Source of the DNA: Duganella fentianensis
Lineage (GTDB): Bacteria; Pseudomonadota; Gammaproteobacteria; Burkholderiales; Burkholderiaceae_D
Length of the DNA stretch: 64,000 bases
Reading direction: 5' to 3'
NCBI RefSeq assembly: GCF_009857835.1
Contig: NZ_WWCL01000001.1
Coordinates: forward strand, 496,001-560,000
Of the stretch, positions 34,037 to 43,076 are shown in pieces; the stretch's first letter is position 1, and each line of letters begins with the position of its first letter. The notes under the pieces are model-generated. The model saw nothing but the letters and a program-made list of their open reading frames with translations, searched no databases and had not been told where the DNA came from. The position numbers were made by a program, and so were the translations under genes.

Positions 34037-34065
34037 ATTATCGGGGGTGAGCGCTAAGCTGTCAA
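34037..34065 (-). promoter_or_regulatory. Sigma-70 promoter for the tRNA-Met pair
   Basis: The minus strand contains TTGACA, a 17-base spacer and GATAAT, then 13 bases to the mature tRNA 5' end. The GC-rich stretch after the -10 (ATCGGGCG) is typical of a stringently controlled stable-RNA promoter. Confidence 0.8.
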
Positions 34066-34167
34066 GGATAGCCCCGGATTTTTTCCAAATATTCCGCGTA
34101 TTTCGTTTTTTTGGGGAAACTTCTGCGCGAAGTCGTATATTTTTTTTAATCCCGGGGGCGTGCGTGG

Positions 34168-35148
34168 CTAGCCCAGCCGCCGGCCTATCTGCGCCAGTAA
34201 CTGGCCCGTGGGATCGGCGCCCAGACAGTCGATCACGCGGCGCTCAGGCATGGAACGTAGCCAGGTGAGCTGGCGCTTGGCCAGCTGGCGGGTGGCGATG
34301 ATGCCGGTCTCGCGCATGGTGGCGTAGTCGATATTGCCATCGAGGTAGTCCCAGGCCTGACGGTAGCCCACGCAGCGTATCGAGGGCAGGCCCGGATGCA
34401 GGTCGCCACGGCGGCGCAGCTGTTCCACTTCCGTCAGCAGATTGCCGTCCGGGCTATCGGCCAGCATCAGGTCGAAGCGGCGCGCGATGCGTTCATGCAG
34501 CACGGCGCGGTCGGATGGTTCGAGTGCGAACGACAGCAGCTCGAACGGTAGTTCGGTGTGCTCGCGCTGGGCCAGCAGGGCCGACATGGGCTTGCCGCTC
34601 AGCGTGCAGATTTCCAGCGCACGCTGGATGCGCTGGGCATCGGCCGGCGCCAGCCTTGCGGCCGTGACCGGATCGAGCAGGGCCAGCCGCGCATGCATGG
34701 CGGGCCAGCCCAGTTGTGCGGCTTCCTCTTCGATCTGCGCACGCAGGGCCGGATCGGCGCCGGGCAGGTCATCGAGGCCATCGGCCAGTCCTTTGAAGTA
34801 CAGCATGGTGCCGCCCACCAGCAGCGGCAGTTTGCCGCGTGCCACGATGTCGTCGACGAGACGCAGCGTATCGTTGCGGAACTGGGCCACCGAGTAGGCG
34901 TCGAGCGGGTCGATGATGTCGATCAGGTGGTGCGGTGCGGCCGCCAGTTCGGCGCGCGTGGGCTTGGCGGTGCCGATGTCCATGCCGCGGAATACCAGCG
35001 CGGAATCGACCGAGATGATTTCCGATGGAATGCGCTCGGCGATGGCCAGCGCGGCCGCCGTCTTGCCGGAAGCAGTAGGGCCCATGATGGCCACGGCCAG
35101 TGGCCGCTGTACAGACTGGGGCATCTTATCGGCCATCTTATTGGCCAC
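34168..35148 (-). CDS. miaA: tRNA dimethylallyltransferase
   Basis: 326-residue enzyme that adds a dimethylallyl group to A37 of tRNAs reading codons that begin with U. The P-loop [10 protein letters not shown] (residues 21-30), [33 protein letters not shown] and [13 protein letters not shown] are the diagnostic blocks, with [12 protein letters not shown] toward the end. It overlaps the 3' end of mutL by 11 bases if the ATG at 35148 is used; ATGs at 35136 and 35124 are alternatives, since no strong ribosome site favours one. The mutL-miaA order is widespread in proteobacteria. Length is normal. Confidence 0.95.
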   Translation of the reverse strand: MANKMADKMPQSVQRPLAVAIMGPTASGKTAAALAIAERIPSEIISVDSALVFRGMDIGTAKPTRAELAAAPHHLIDIIDPLDAYSVAQFRNDTLRLVDDIVARGKLPLLVGGTMLYFKGLADGLDDLPGADPALRAQIEEEAAQLGWPAMHARLALLDPVTAARLAPADAQRIQRALEICTLSGKPMSALLAQREHTELPFELLSFALEPSDRAVLHERIARRFDLMLADSPDGNLLTEVEQLRRRGDLHPGLPSIRCVGYRQAWDYLDGNIDYATMRETGIIATRQLAKRQLTWLRSMPERRVIDCLGADPTGQLLAQIGRRLG

Positions 35149-37162
35149 GCAGGAAGAGTTTATCGAGCGCGCCGATTTCCACCTGCACCCAGGTCGGGCG
35201 GCCGTGGTTGCACTGGTCGGCCCGTTCGGTACTCTCCATCTGGCGCAGCAGGGCGTTCATTTCCTGCACCGACAGGATGCGGTTGGCGCGCACGGCCGTG
35301 TGGCAGGCCAGTGTGCCCAGCAGCTCGTGCTGGCGTTCGATCAGCAGGCGCGAGCCGCCGAATTCGCGTACATCGCGCAGCACGTCGCGCGCCAGCGTCT
35401 GGGCATCGGCATTTTTCAGCAGCACGGGCACCGAGCGCACGGCCAGCGTAGTGGGCGACAGGGCGGCAATGTCGAAGCCCAGTGCCTGCAGGGTTTCCTG
35501 CTGTTCGTGCACGGTGGCCACTTCGATCGCATCGGCATAGAAGGTAACAGGGATCAGCAGCGGCTGCACCTGCATGGCTTCACCGGCCACATGGCTTTCC
35601 AGCGCCTGCTTGAGCTGTTCGTACAGGATGCGTTCATGGGCCGCGTGCATATCCACCAGCACCAGCCCTTTGGCATTCTGGGCCAGGATGTAGATGCCGT
35701 GCAGCTGGGCCAGCGCAAAGCCGAGCGGGAATTCTTCCTGCGCCATGGCGGCTGGCGAAACGGTAAACGGACTGGCCTGCGGCAGTGCACGGTCGCTATC
35801 GTTGCTCAGGCTATCGCTGCGACTGTAGTCGCCTGCGGTGGCGTGGCTGCGCGCGTCATCGCCGCCGCCGTTGAACAGCGCACCATAGCGCTCTGTGCTC
35901 TGGGCCACGCCACCGGTGCGGGCGTCGAAGCGGGGCGCACTGTGCGGCGCGTAGGCTGTGCCGCCTGCGCTACCAGCAGCGCCGCCGCTGGCATTGCCCG
36001 GCTTGGCAAACGGCGAGGGCGAGAAGGTCGGCGCGTAATCGGGCTTGAGCAGGGCGCCGAAGCTGGTCTGCTCGCCGCGCCACGGCGTGGTTTCCAGACT
36101 GTCGGCTGCCGGCAGGGGCGATGGTGCGCTGCCGTGGGCAGTGGCCGAAGTCTGCGCCAGTGCGCGCTGCACCGCGTGGAAGACAAACTGGTGCACGGCG
36201 CGGCTGTCGCGGAAGCGTACTTCGATTTTCGACGGGTGCACATTGACGTCCACCAGCGCCGGATCGAGGTCGAGCGACAGCACATACGAGGGGAAACGGT
36301 CGCCATGCAGCACGTCCTGATAGGCCGCCTTGACGGCGTGTACCAGCACCTTGTCGCGCACGAAGCGGCCATTAACGTAGAAGAACTGGCCATCGGCACG
36401 CGCTTTGGAGGCAGTCGGCAAGCCCGTGTAGCCGTGCAGGCGCAGCGGGCCGGCTGCTTCGTCGATGTGCAGGCGCGCTTCGGCAAAACCGTCACCGAGA
36501 ATGTGCGCGCTGCGCTTGGCCATTTCCGTCACGTTCCAGTGGTCTATGGTGCGGCCATTGTGGCTCAGCGTGAAGGCCACGTCGGGGCGGGCCAGCGCAA
36601 TCCGCCGTACCACCTCGGCACAGTGGCCGAATTCGGTCTGTTCCGACTTGAGGAATTTGCGCCGTGCCGGCGTGTTGAAATACAGGTCCTGTACATCGAC
36701 CGTGGTGCCGCAGGCGCCCGAGGATGGCGCCACCGTGCCCTGATGTGAGCCGACGATTTCCCAGGCATGGGCCGCATCGGCCGTGCGCGAGGTCAGCGTG
36801 ACGGAGGCCACGGAGGCGATCGAGGCCAGCGCTTCGCCACGGAAGCCCAGCGTGCCCACGTTTTCCAGATCATCCAGCGAGGCGATTTTCGAGGTGGCGT
36901 GACGGGCCAGTGCCAGCGGCATCTGCTCGGGCGGGATGCCGCGGCCGTTATCGGTGATGGCGATGCGTTTTACGCCACCTTCTTCCAGCCGCACATTGAT
37001 CTGGCTGGCACCCGCATCGAGGGCATTTTCCAGCAATTCCTTGACCACGGCCGAAGGCCGCTCGACCACCTCGCCGGCGGCTATCTGGGAAATCAGCTGA
37101 TCGGGCAGGGCGCGGATGGGACGCGGGCCTGTGCTGCTAGGGGTAGTATCGGGCGCATTCAT
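35138..37162 (-). CDS. mutL: DNA mismatch repair protein MutL
   Basis: 674-residue protein with an N-terminal GHKL ATPase ([56 protein letters not shown]), the transducer domain to about residue 335, a long Pro/Ser/Gly-rich linker (about 345-460) and a C-terminal dimerisation domain from about 470. The DQHA-x2-E-x4-E endonuclease motif is not present: the corresponding segment reads [14 protein letters not shown], so the Gln is Met. A -10-like TATAAT lies 6 bases before the ATG. It is the middle gene of cyclophilin-mutL-miaA on one strand. Confidence 0.95.
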   Translation of the reverse strand: MNAPDTTPSSTGPRPIRALPDQLISQIAAGEVVERPSAVVKELLENALDAGASQINVRLEEGGVKRIAITDNGRGIPPEQMPLALARHATSKIASLDDLENVGTLGFRGEALASIASVASVTLTSRTADAAHAWEIVGSHQGTVAPSSGACGTTVDVQDLYFNTPARRKFLKSEQTEFGHCAEVVRRIALARPDVAFTLSHNGRTIDHWNVTEMAKRSAHILGDGFAEARLHIDEAAGPLRLHGYTGLPTASKARADGQFFYVNGRFVRDKVLVHAVKAAYQDVLHGDRFPSYVLSLDLDPALVDVNVHPSKIEVRFRDSRAVHQFVFHAVQRALAQTSATAHGSAPSPLPAADSLETTPWRGEQTSFGALLKPDYAPTFSPSPFAKPGNASGGAAGSAGGTAYAPHSAPRFDARTGGVAQSTERYGALFNGGGDDARSHATAGDYSRSDSLSNDSDRALPQASPFTVSPAAMAQEEFPLGFALAQLHGIYILAQNAKGLVLVDMHAAHERILYEQLKQALESHVAGEAMQVQPLLIPVTFYADAIEVATVHEQQETLQALGFDIAALSPTTLAVRSVPVLLKNADAQTLARDVLRDVREFGGSRLLIERQHELLGTLACHTAVRANRILSVQEMNALLRQMESTERADQCNHGRPTWVQVEIGALDKLFLRGQ

Positions 37163-37182
37163 CCCGCGATTATAACTGCTTG

Positions 37183-37206
37183 CAGCGCCCCGTTTGCGGG
37201 GCGCTG
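37183..37206. terminator. 10-bp hairpin between cyclophilin gene and mutL
   Basis: CAGCGCCCCG and CGGGGCGCTG form a perfect stem with loop TTTG, downstream of the cyclophilin stop on the minus strand and just upstream of mutL. There is no T tract, so termination may be weak or Rho-assisted. Confidence 0.5.
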
Positions 37207-37236
37207 GCAGGGGTGTTTAGGTAAGCTTAGGGACGC

Positions 37237-38151
37237 TTAGGGACGCACGCGCACCGGGATAGGCGCGTTGCACAGTTCGACATAGCCGGGCGAGAACTTG
37301 TTCCACGGGCCGCCACGGTTGCGCTGGGCGTCGATCACCTGCTGGTAGATAGGCGCTTCGCTGCGCATCACTTCCAGATGGCTGCGTTCGGCCTCGGGCA
37401 CATCGGCTTCCAGCCGCACCGACTTGATGGCCATGCGGCTTTCCTTGGCGCCGTAGAAGCCCATGGCTTCGCCGCCGCGCGGCAGCGAGGACAGCAGCGG
37501 CATGCCGGACAGCACACGGCCCACTAGCGTGATGTTGCGGTCCAGATGGCGCGGCGCGTGGCCCGTCACGGCATACAGCTCGGCGCCATTGCCGCTGTCG
37601 GTACCGTTATCGCGGCCCACACCCACCATGCCGTAGCAATGGGCCAGCCAGGTGGTGCCGGCTTTGGGATCGCGCGCCACGGGGAAACCGTTGGAATGGC
37701 CGATTTGCGGCGCATAGCCGTCGCGGTCGGGCTGGCGCACAAAATGTTGGTCGTTCTTGAGCGGCACGCTGAATTCGCCCGCTACCTTGGGTTTGGCACT
37801 GCCCAGCGGACGCGGATGGTCCGATTCCGCCTGCGGATCGCCCCACTGGGCCACATAGTTATCCTGCGAGCGCAGGATGGCCAGACCGTCGAAATACTTT
37901 TCCTTCACCAGCGTTTCGATGTTGGCGATGTTGTTCGGCGCAAAGCCGGGCGCCAGCTCGATGACCACGCGGCCGCTTTCGAGTTCCATGTAGAGCGTGT
38001 GCTGCGGGTCGGTAGGGCGCCAGTCGGACGCCTGCGATTGCTTGACGAGGTCGCCGACGCTGGGTTTGATCGGCAGATCGGCAGCGCTGGCTATGCCGCT
38101 GGTAAGCAGCGCAGCAGCGGACAAGGATGGTAACAGCATGGTTCGGTACAT
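37237..38151 (-). CDS. Periplasmic cyclophilin-type peptidylprolyl isomerase
   Basis: 304-residue exported protein with signal peptide (cleavage near ASAAD). The cyclophilin fold is seen in [40 protein letters not shown], a central GMVGVGRDN segment and [19 protein letters not shown]. It is longer than minimal cyclophilins owing to insertions near residues 100-160 and a C-terminal extension. It should assist folding of periplasmic or outer-membrane proteins at X-Pro bonds. Some canonical catalytic residues are changed (the usual FHRV is ILRSQ), so activity may be reduced. It is upstream of mutL on the same strand. Confidence 0.82.
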   Translation of the reverse strand: MYRTMLLPSLSAAALLTSGIASAADLPIKPSVGDLVKQSQASDWRPTDPQHTLYMELESGRVVIELAPGFAPNNIANIETLVKEKYFDGLAILRSQDNYVAQWGDPQAESDHPRPLGSAKPKVAGEFSVPLKNDQHFVRQPDRDGYAPQIGHSNGFPVARDPKAGTTWLAHCYGMVGVGRDNGTDSGNGAELYAVTGHAPRHLDRNITLVGRVLSGMPLLSSLPRGGEAMGFYGAKESRMAIKSVRLEADVPEAERSHLEVMRSEAPIYQQVIDAQRNRGGPWNKFSPGYVELCNAPIPVRVRP

Positions 38152-38299
38152 CCGGTATCTCCCTGGGTAGTGGGCTAAGGGGGCGACGCGCGGCTTGCGC
38201 GTTCGTGAAAGATTTTAATCTGGATAACAGCTGGCGGGAAACTGCTCACCTGGCGCCATTCGTGGTGTATGATTCCGGCGCTGACTTTATGGGAAGAAT

Positions 38300-38944
38300 A
38301 TGGATTTAATGCAATTCTTCGGCATGATTCTTCATGTCGACAAAACGCTCGAAGTGCTGATACAGCAATACGGTACCCTGATTTATGCCGTGCTATTTGC
38401 CATCATCTTCTGTGAAACGGGGCTGGTAGTCCTGTTCTTCTTCCCCGGCGATACCTTGCTGTTCATCGCCGGTGCCCTGTGTGCGCTCGGTGAAATGAAT
38501 CTGTTCCTGCTGATGGGCTTGCTGATTACAGCGGCTGTGCTCGGCAACACCACCAATTACTGGATAGGCGAGGCCATAGGCCAGCGCGTGTTCACCCATG
38601 ATTATCGCTGGCTCAACAAGGAAGCCTTGCGTCGTACTCATGAGTTCTTTGAAAAACATGGCGGCAAGACCATCGTACTGGCCCGCTTCGTGCCAGTGGT
38701 GCGTACTTTTGCCCCGTTCGTGGCCGGCGTATCGGACATGACCCATGGCCGCTTCCAGCTCTACAACATCACGGGCGCCGTGCTGTGGGTGGTGCTGCTG
38801 ACTACGGCTGGCTACTTCTTCGGCAATATCGCCATCGTGCGTGAACACCTGACGGAAATCGTGCTGGTGGGCGTGGGCGTGGCCATCGTGCCGATGGCGC
38901 TGGGCGGCGTCTACAAGCTGGGCCGCCGCATGCTGCGCCGCTAA
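38300..38944 (+). CDS. DedA-family membrane protein
   Basis: 214-residue inner-membrane protein of the DedA/SNARE-associated superfamily, with about five hydrophobic segments. Landmarks are FCETGLVVLFFFPGDTLLF, a G-x-x-x-N-Y-W-I-G segment (GNTTNYWIGEAIGQRVF), FFEKHGGKTIVLARFVPVVR with the conserved Arg, and FAPFVAGVSDM. DedA proteins act in lipid flipping (undecaprenyl-phosphate or phospholipid) and envelope stability. The ATG at 38300 follows GGAAGA. It is divergent from the cyclophilin gene across 148 bases. Confidence 0.92.
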   Translation: MDLMQFFGMILHVDKTLEVLIQQYGTLIYAVLFAIIFCETGLVVLFFFPGDTLLFIAGALCALGEMNLFLLMGLLITAAVLGNTTNYWIGEAIGQRVFTHDYRWLNKEALRRTHEFFEKHGGKTIVLARFVPVVRTFAPFVAGVSDMTHGRFQLYNITGAVLWVVLLTTAGYFFGNIAIVREHLTEIVLVGVGVAIVPMALGGVYKLGRRMLRR

Positions 38945-39142
38945 ACTGCCAGAAAGGCCGGGTGGGCCGGAGCCGGGCTGCAGCGCAGCGCGGCAGTGTC
39001 TCACCGGCCCGCGCCGCTCTTTGCCGGCAGGCCGAATCCGGCATATTTCACAAATAAATATCTTTCCTGGCCTAGCCGCCGCTCAAGTTTTTCCCAATTG
39101 CATCCGTATACCAGTGTGTAATTCTTATACTTCTGGACTGCG

Positions 39143-40231
39143 ATGCGTACTTTACTCACCCTGATCGCCTGCTGCTGCGCGTTTGCCACCGCTGCCAGCG
39201 CCAATGAGGCGCGTGAACCGGCGTCGGCCAAAGCTGCAGCATCCACGGTTAAAACCAAGGGCACGCCGGCTGCGGGCGCCAAATCGGAACATGGTGTGAG
39301 CGTGGGCGGCGTGCCGCTCAAACAGATTGCGGCAGCGGCAGCAGAAAAAGGCGAAAGCGAGCCGGCATCGGCAGGGCGCAAGGCGTCGGCCTCGGCACCG
39401 AGTGCGCGCGAGCGCGAAGCCGAGGCGGAAGCCGATCTGTCGGCCAAGATTGCTGCCCGTCTGGCGCTGATGCGCGCCAACCAGCAGGCCCGCGTGGCCG
39501 CTGCGGCCAAGGCCAAGAAGGCCGCTGCCGTGGTGGAAGCGGCACCGAAAGTGTATAGCCACCACTGGTCGTACGAAGGTGAAAACGGTCCCGCCAACTG
39601 GGGCAAAATCAATCCGGAATGGGCCAAATGCAGCACCGGCAACCGCCAGTCGCCTATCGATGTGCGTGATGGCATGAAGGTCGAGCTGGAACAGATCACC
39701 TTCGACTACCACCCATCCTCGTTCAATGTGACGGACAACGGCCACACCGTGCAGGTGATGCTGGGCGGCGGCAATTTCATCACGGTGCAGAACCGTATGT
39801 ATGAGCTGATCCAGTTCCACTTCCACCGTCCGTCGGAAGAGCGCATCAATGGCAAGGGCTACGAGATGGTCATGCATCTGGTGCACAAGGATGGCGAAGG
39901 CAAGCTGGCCGTGATTGCGCTGCTGCTCGAACGTGGCCGTGCGCAGCCAGTGATCCAGACCGTGTGGAATAATCTGCCGCTGGAAAAACTCGACACCATG
40001 GCGCCTTCGTCGGTGATCGATCCTATCGACCTGATTCCGGCCCGGCGCGACTACTACACCTTCATGGGTTCGCTGACCACGCCGCCTTGCAGCGAAGGCG
40101 TGCTGTGGCTGGTGATGAAAGAGCCGGTGCAGGCTTCGCCGGCCCAGATGGCACTGTTCGCCCGCCTGTATCCTATGAATGCACGGCCTATCCAGCCCGG
40201 TTCCGGCCGCATCATCAAGGAGTCGAATTAA
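39143..40231 (+). CDS. Alpha-class carbonic anhydrase with long low-complexity linker
   Basis: 362-residue exported enzyme. After a signal peptide (cleavage near TAASAN) come about 115 residues rich in Ala, Lys, Glu and Ser, including a charged helical stretch (AREREAEAEADLSAKIAARL). The alpha-carbonic anhydrase domain starts near residue 139 (SHHWSYEGENGPANWG). The zinc ligands His226 and His228 (QFHFHRPSEE) and His245 (MVMHLVHKD) are present, as are the substrate-side SLTTPPCSEGVLW and the Cys163-Cys pair typical of secreted forms. It hydrates CO2 in the periplasm. The linker is unusual for the family. Promoter and GGA are close to the start. Confidence 0.93.
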   Translation: MRTLLTLIACCCAFATAASANEAREPASAKAAASTVKTKGTPAAGAKSEHGVSVGGVPLKQIAAAAAEKGESEPASAGRKASASAPSAREREAEAEADLSAKIAARLALMRANQQARVAAAAKAKKAAAVVEAAPKVYSHHWSYEGENGPANWGKINPEWAKCSTGNRQSPIDVRDGMKVELEQITFDYHPSSFNVTDNGHTVQVMLGGGNFITVQNRMYELIQFHFHRPSEERINGKGYEMVMHLVHKDGEGKLAVIALLLERGRAQPVIQTVWNNLPLEKLDTMAPSSVIDPIDLIPARRDYYTFMGSLTTPPCSEGVLWLVMKEPVQASPAQMALFARLYPMNARPIQPGSGRIIKESN

Positions 40232-40234
40232 GCC

Positions 40235-41080
40235 CTAGCTGGCACAGCTGATACGGTGCGTACCGGTCCAGCTGCTGCCGGCGGCCAGCAGCTGCTGGTC
40301 GATGCGGGCCGGTTCGATGCAGACGAAACGCAGATACTCCTCATCCGCCAGATCAGTCAGCGCCGCCGCATCGGCCTGACCCGGATTCCACACCACCCAG
40401 TTATCAAATCCCTGCTGTTCCAGATGCAGCGTGGCGTTGGCCGTGTTCAGCGTCAGCGTAGGCGTGGACTGGTACAGGCGGTCGTGCTTCTGGTTGAAGT
40501 GCAGGGCAGGGTAGTCCTGCGTGGCTGTCTGCAGATGATGGTCGGTATAGCATTGGCCCTGCAGGCCGCTGATGCTGGTGGCTTCGAGCTGGCCCACATC
40601 GTAATAGGTATGCAGTGCCACGCCGAAGGGGAATTCGGCCGTGCCGCTGTTATGCACCGTGTAGCGCACGTCGAGCGCATCACCTTGTAAGGTATAGCGC
40701 AGCGTCAGTTCAAATGCGTGCGGCCATGCTGCCGCGTGTTCGGCCGCCAGATCGTGCTGGTTCAGCTGCAGCTCGACATAGGCATGGCCGCCATCACCGC
40801 CACTGGCGCTCATGCGCCACTGGCTGACGCGGGCAAAACCGTGGCGCAGCCCGGGGCCGCGCACATTAAACTGGGGGAAGATCACGGGCACGCCGCCCCG
40901 TATGGCTTTGCTGCCATCGAGCGGGGTCTGGCTGCTGACGAACAATCGCTGTTTGCCGTCGCCGGTTTTCCATGAAAGCAGATGGGCGCCGAACAGCGAC
41001 ACCGTGATTTCGGCGCCATCGGCCGCCGTGATCTGCACTGCGGGCAGTGCGCCATATTCTGTCATCGTTGCTACAGCCAT
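40235..41080 (-). CDS. D-hexose-6-phosphate mutarotase-like (aldose 1-epimerase family)
   Basis: 281-residue cytoplasmic protein of the YeaD group. Motifs include GAHLLSWKTGDGKQRLFVS, IRGGVPVIFPQFNVRGPG, HGFARVSQW with His as putative catalytic acid, and FPFGVALHTYYDVGQL with a second His. These enzymes interconvert anomers of glucose-6-phosphate and similar sugars. The late Glu is plausible in VRFVCIEPARID. It converges on the carbonic anhydrase gene with 3 bases between stop codons and lies about 50 bases downstream of the amidase on the same strand, though without obvious functional linkage. Confidence 0.9.
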   Translation of the reverse strand: MAVATMTEYGALPAVQITAADGAEITVSLFGAHLLSWKTGDGKQRLFVSSQTPLDGSKAIRGGVPVIFPQFNVRGPGLRHGFARVSQWRMSASGGDGGHAYVELQLNQHDLAAEHAAAWPHAFELTLRYTLQGDALDVRYTVHNSGTAEFPFGVALHTYYDVGQLEATSISGLQGQCYTDHHLQTATQDYPALHFNQKHDRLYQSTPTLTLNTANATLHLEQQGFDNWVVWNPGQADAAALTDLADEEYLRFVCIEPARIDQQLLAAGSSWTGTHRISCAS

Positions 41081-41128
41081 GTGGGTTCCGTAAAAGTGGT
41101 GTGATAGCGCCGCGCTTCAGGTCCGGCC

Positions 41129-42547
41129 TCAGGTCAGGCGGTTCTTGGCCAGCGGCGGGTTCTTGGCGAAATAGCGCCGTATGCCTTTGACGATGGCATC
41201 GGCCAGCTGGTTCTGGTAGCCCTCATCCAGCAGCTTGGCCTCTTCTTCCGGATTCGAAATGAAGGCCGTTTCGATCAGGATGGAAGGAATGTCGGGCGCT
41301 TTCAGCACGGCGAAGCCGGCCTGCTCCACCGAGCCTTTGTGCAGGCGGTTGATGCCGCCGATTTCACCGAGCACGGACTTGCCCAGCTTGAGCGAGTCAT
41401 TGATCTGGGCCGTGGTGGACAGATCGATCAGCACACTGGCCAGCTGGCGGTCGTGGTTGCGCACGTTGACGCCGCCTATGGTGTCGGCCAGATTCTCCTT
41501 GTCGGCCAGCCAGCGCGCGGCCGTCGAGCTGGCGCCTTTTTCCGACAGCACGAACACCGAGGAGCCGCGTGCCGTGGGCTGTACAAAGGCATCCGCGTGG
41601 ATGGAGACGAACAGGTCGGCCTGCACCTTGCGGGCTTTTTCCACGCGCGTGCCGAGCGGCACGAAGTAATCGCCATCGCGCGTCAGCATCACCCGCATAT
41701 TCGGGATTTCTTCGATGCGGTTCTTGAGGCGCTTGGCGATGGCCAGCACGATGTCTTTTTCGCGGCTGCCATTCTTGCCCGAAGCGCCGGGGTCTTCGCC
41801 GCCGTGGCCGGGGTCCAGCACCACCGTCAGCATGCGTACCAGCTTGCCGTTGTGGTCGTATTTTTCCGCCGGCTTGGCCGCCACTTCGGCCGTCCTGCCT
41901 TCGTGTTCGGGCCGCGCCGTTTCCGCTGCCGTATTGGGTGCGGCCGGTGTGGCGGGTGTTTCTACGGCTGCCACCTTGCCGCCGCTGCTGGCGCTGTCGG
42001 TCTTGCTGCTCTTGCCATCGTTGGACCAGTCGCCTTTTTCTATCATGGCGGCGATAGGGTCGGCTTCCTTGACGGGATACAGGTCGAAGATCAGGCGGTG
42101 CTTGTAATTGCCGGCCGGCGCCAGCGTGAACACCTGCGGCCGCACTTCCTCTTTCAGGTCGAATACCAGCCGCACCACATTGGGCCGGTTCTGGCCCACC
42201 CTGACCTGCTTGATATACGGATCGTTGGACTGGATCTTGGCCACCAGACTTTTCAGGGTGGGATTGAGTTCCAGCCCTTCGATATCTACCACCAGCCGCT
42301 CCGGGTCTTTTACGGTGAAGTGGGTGGCTTTGAGGATGGCGTCGTTTTCCAGCGTAACGCGGGTATAGTCCTCGGCCGGCCAGACGCGCACGGCGAGAAT
42401 TTGCGCCGCCATGGCACGGCTGGGCGCCAGCACGGACAGCAGCAGGGCACCACCGGCTTTGAGCACGGTGCGGCGTGTGCGCGCGTCCGGCTGGGCGGAA
42501 CTGGCGTCGCTCACAGATTGGGCGCGAATTTCAGGCGTTGCAGACAT
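41129..42547 (-). CDS. amiC: N-acetylmuramoyl-L-alanine amidase (AmiC-like), Tat-exported
   Basis: 472-residue periplasmic cell-wall amidase used in daughter-cell separation. The leader contains TRRTVLKAGGALLLSVLAP, a clear twin-arginine signal, with cleavage near SRAMAA. An AMIN domain follows (about residues 50-160), then a Pro/Ala/Glu-rich linker and an Amidase_3 catalytic domain with VLDPGHGGEDPGA (zinc His), KDIVLAIA with zinc-ligand context, SIHADAF and the late VLIETAFISNPEEE with catalytic Glu. The Tat export, AMIN domain and length fit AmiC. Its 5' end overlaps tsaE by 37 bases. Confidence 0.93.
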   Translation of the reverse strand: MSATPEIRAQSVSDASSAQPDARTRRTVLKAGGALLLSVLAPSRAMAAQILAVRVWPAEDYTRVTLENDAILKATHFTVKDPERLVVDIEGLELNPTLKSLVAKIQSNDPYIKQVRVGQNRPNVVRLVFDLKEEVRPQVFTLAPAGNYKHRLIFDLYPVKEADPIAAMIEKGDWSNDGKSSKTDSASSGGKVAAVETPATPAAPNTAAETARPEHEGRTAEVAAKPAEKYDHNGKLVRMLTVVLDPGHGGEDPGASGKNGSREKDIVLAIAKRLKNRIEEIPNMRVMLTRDGDYFVPLGTRVEKARKVQADLFVSIHADAFVQPTARGSSVFVLSEKGASSTAARWLADKENLADTIGGVNVRNHDRQLASVLIDLSTTAQINDSLKLGKSVLGEIGGINRLHKGSVEQAGFAVLKAPDIPSILIETAFISNPEEEAKLLDEGYQNQLADAIVKGIRRYFAKNPPLAKNRLT

Positions 42548-42999
42548 GAGTGACCGGCAGGAGTGGATGCCCGCAATTCTACATCACGACCGGCGCCAGC
42601 CACGCTCAGGTTGACATCGAGATCGGCCGGCGGCAGTACGCCGTCGGCCTTTTCCGGCCATTCGACGATGCAGATGTTGCTGCCGTTGAAATCTTCGCGG
42701 AAGCCTGCATCCAGAAACTCTTCCGGGCTGCCCATGCGGTACAGATCGTAGTGGATCACGCTGATGGCCTGGCCGGCCAGCGTAATCGCATACGGTTCGG
42801 ACAGGGTGTAAGTGGGGCTTTTCACGGTGCCGACATGGCCGGCCGCGTGCAGCAGCGCGCGCGTGAGCGCAGTCTTGCCGGCCCCCAGATCGCCATGCAG
42901 GTAGATGACCAGACCGGGCGCCATAGCGTGCGCCAGCGAGACCCCGAGGGCGGCAGTGGCAGCTTCGTCGTGGAGATGGGCTTGAAAGTGCGGCATCAA
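42511..42999 (-). CDS. tsaE: tRNA threonylcarbamoyladenosine synthesis ATPase TsaE
   Basis: 162-residue P-loop protein that supports t6A37 formation with TsaB-TsaD. The Walker A motif is YLHGDLGAGKTALTRALL near residues 33-50, followed by VKSPTYTLSEPY (switch-like), HYDLYRMGSPEEFLDAG and NICIVEWPEKADGVLP, all characteristic. The length is normal. It is upstream of, and overlaps, the amidase gene by 37 bases, a pairing common in Burkholderiales and gammaproteobacteria. It is divergent from queG across 77 bases. Confidence 0.95.
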   Translation of the reverse strand: MMPHFQAHLHDEAATAALGVSLAHAMAPGLVIYLHGDLGAGKTALTRALLHAAGHVGTVKSPTYTLSEPYAITLAGQAISVIHYDLYRMGSPEEFLDAGFREDFNGSNICIVEWPEKADGVLPPADLDVNLSVAGAGRDVELRASTPAGHSCLQRLKFAPNL

Positions 43000-43076
43000 T
43001 TAGAATATGAGGTTGTCAGGTTGCTTGGTACACCATTGTAACCGCCTGCGCCCATTCTTACATTGTTACTCCGCCC

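Noticed and set aside
39001..39886. Two minus-strand frames opposite the carbonic anhydrase start
   Set aside because: The carbonic anhydrase has zinc ligands and a signal peptide. The antisense frames are Ala/Arg/His-rich shadows of its low-complexity linker.
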